Shown here piece by piece: positions 63,311 to 64,000 of a DNA stretch of 64,000 nucleotides. Position 1 is the first letter of the stretch. Every line of letters starts with the position of its first letter. The notes below the pieces were generated by a model. The model saw only the letters and a list, made by a program, of their open reading frames with translations, was not told the origin of the DNA and ran no database searches. Position numbers and translations under genes: made by a program. The stretch lies in NCBI GenBank assembly GCA_016722705.1, contig JADKGN010000004.1, forward strand, positions 248,001 through 312,000. The letters are read 5' to 3'. This stretch comes from Candidatus Dechloromonas phosphoritropha. GTDB lineage: Bacteria > Pseudomonadota > Gammaproteobacteria > Burkholderiales > Rhodocyclaceae.

Positions 63311-64000
63311 TCAACAAAAACCGCGCAGGTGCTCGATGACCACATGCTGCCGGGCAAAGGCCTTGCCGACTCGCTGAATGTCGGGCATGTTCTTGACGGA
63401 ATCCATCTTCTGCATGGCTTGCGCATCGATGTCCGGCAGGCCCAACGCGGCCAGGCCTTGGGCCGTGACATCGGGGTCGTAGCGCAGGTAGGCAAACAGT
63501 TTGGGCACGGTCGAGTTGGCGGGCTGGCCGGGCGCGCTGAGCATGCTGCCAAACTCGCGATCGATGGACCCGCCGAAACGACACTCGCCGAGCAGGCGGC
63601 AGGCCATGTCCCAACCCGCGGCGGCGGCGTTCATTAGCGCACCGGGCAGCGTGCTGGCGTTGTAGAGGATATTCATGCTGGCCGCCTTCAGGTCGAGCTG
63701 CGCCTTGGCCGCGCCGCCGGTGCCCACCGACACGACCAGCAACTTATCGACGCCGGTGGCCCAGTTCACCGCATACGGCGCCGCGGTAGCCATCTGGAAG
63801 GCCAGGAAGGCGGGGTTGTTGTAGGTCGTCACGCCACCATCGACGAAGATGAAGGTGTAGGCATCGGGCGTGCCTTCGGCAAGGGTCACCACCTCGGGCG
63901 GGAAGAAGGTCGGCGCCGCCGTGCTGGCGCGCACCAGTTGCCACAACGGCAGACGCAGGTTGTTGTCCTTGCGTACGACCTGGTTGTACTTGGCGAAAGG
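63311..64000 (-). CDS. Patatin-like phospholipase family protein, N-terminus beyond window
   Basis: This is the C-terminal 229 residues of a second patatin-type hydrolase running off the right edge. The visible part begins PFAKYNQVVRKDNNLRL and WQLVRASTAAPTFFPPE. It contains the catalytic Asp in FVDGGVTTYNNPAF and GVDKLLVVSVGTGG, and ends at TGA 63311-63313. The nucleophile Ser would be outside the window. It is unlike the patatin at 57996 in sequence and family branch. Confidence 0.85.
   Translation of the reverse strand, partial: PFAKYNQVVRKDNNLRLPLWQLVRASTAAPTFFPPEVVTLAEGTPDAYTFIFVDGGVTTYNNPAFLAFQMATAAPYAVNWATGVDKLLVVSVGTGGAAKAQLDLKAASMNILYNASTLPGALMNAAAAGWDMACRLLGECRFGGSIDREFGSMLSAPGQPANSTVPKLFAYLRYDPDVTAQGLAALGLPDIDAQAMQKMDSVKNMPDIQRVGKAFARQHVVIEHLRGFC

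Overview
The window is high-GC, tightly packed bacterial DNA. Housekeeping genes (ispB, tcdA, dnaE, fadD, tRNA-Pro), the polyhydroxybutyrate-type accessory genes and the protein signatures point to a betaproteobacterium, most likely Rhodocyclales (Azonexus/Dechloromonas/Accumulibacter-like). That placement is inferred from protein recognition only. There is no rRNA and no CRISPR array.

Left end (1-4.2 kb): a fadD acyl-CoA ligase cut by the window edge and an FmdE-like protein. These are followed by about 2 kb of decaying accessory DNA holding a YfbU-family pseudogene with three in-frame stops, two tiny intact genes of unknown role, and a membrane-protein remnant with two internal TGA stops.

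Integrated island (4.26-14.45 kb): a roughly 10 kb AT-richer element sits at the 3' end of an intact tRNA-Pro(CGG). A 48-nt partial copy of the tRNA 3' end marks the far boundary, and an identical 25-nt repeat lies just inside both ends. It carries a tRNA-proximal tyrosine integrase, a second tyrosine recombinase coupled to an unknown gene, a winged-helix-like protein, an MmeI-like single-chain restriction-modification enzyme and a STAS/GHKL-ATPase protein. The last is flanked by a duplicated 3' fragment of the MmeI-like gene.

14.5-21 kb: ispB, tcdA, a CorA channel whose true start appears to be non-ATG, a metallo-beta-lactamase-fold hydrolase, an alpha/beta hydrolase, and a two-gene unit ending in a 2OG-Fe(II) oxygenase.

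21.5-24.5 kb: a compact four-gene cassette (a DUF2589-family protein, a companion, an unknown 190-aa protein, and a peptidoglycan-binding/M15-like peptidase). No function is known to me, and it is the best candidate here for an undescribed system.

25-38 kb: a twice-broken c-type cytochrome gene, a PuuD-like amidotransferase, a cation/proton antiporter overlapping a YbdK-type carboxylate-amine ligase, then an overlapping five-gene minus-strand operon. That operon encodes DabA (DUF2309), DabB (NuoL-like) and three further NuoM/NuoN-like antiporter subunits. It looks like an expanded DAB inorganic-carbon uptake complex driven by an ion gradient.

38-64 kb: a lysoplasmalogenase-like protein, a 7TM-PAS-GGDEF-EAL (EML variant) protein, a FeeM-like acyltransferase, SatP plus a periplasmic Cache protein, a CorA/ZntB transporter flanked by 188-nt direct repeats, dnaE, an MscS channel, a PliG-like periplasmic protein, an enoyl-CoA hydratase, a SulP-STAS transporter and a metacaspase. 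The metacaspase is divergent from a patatin-GntP permease pair. The window ends with a protein built of two internal repeats, a VanZ-family protein and a second patatin cut by the right edge.
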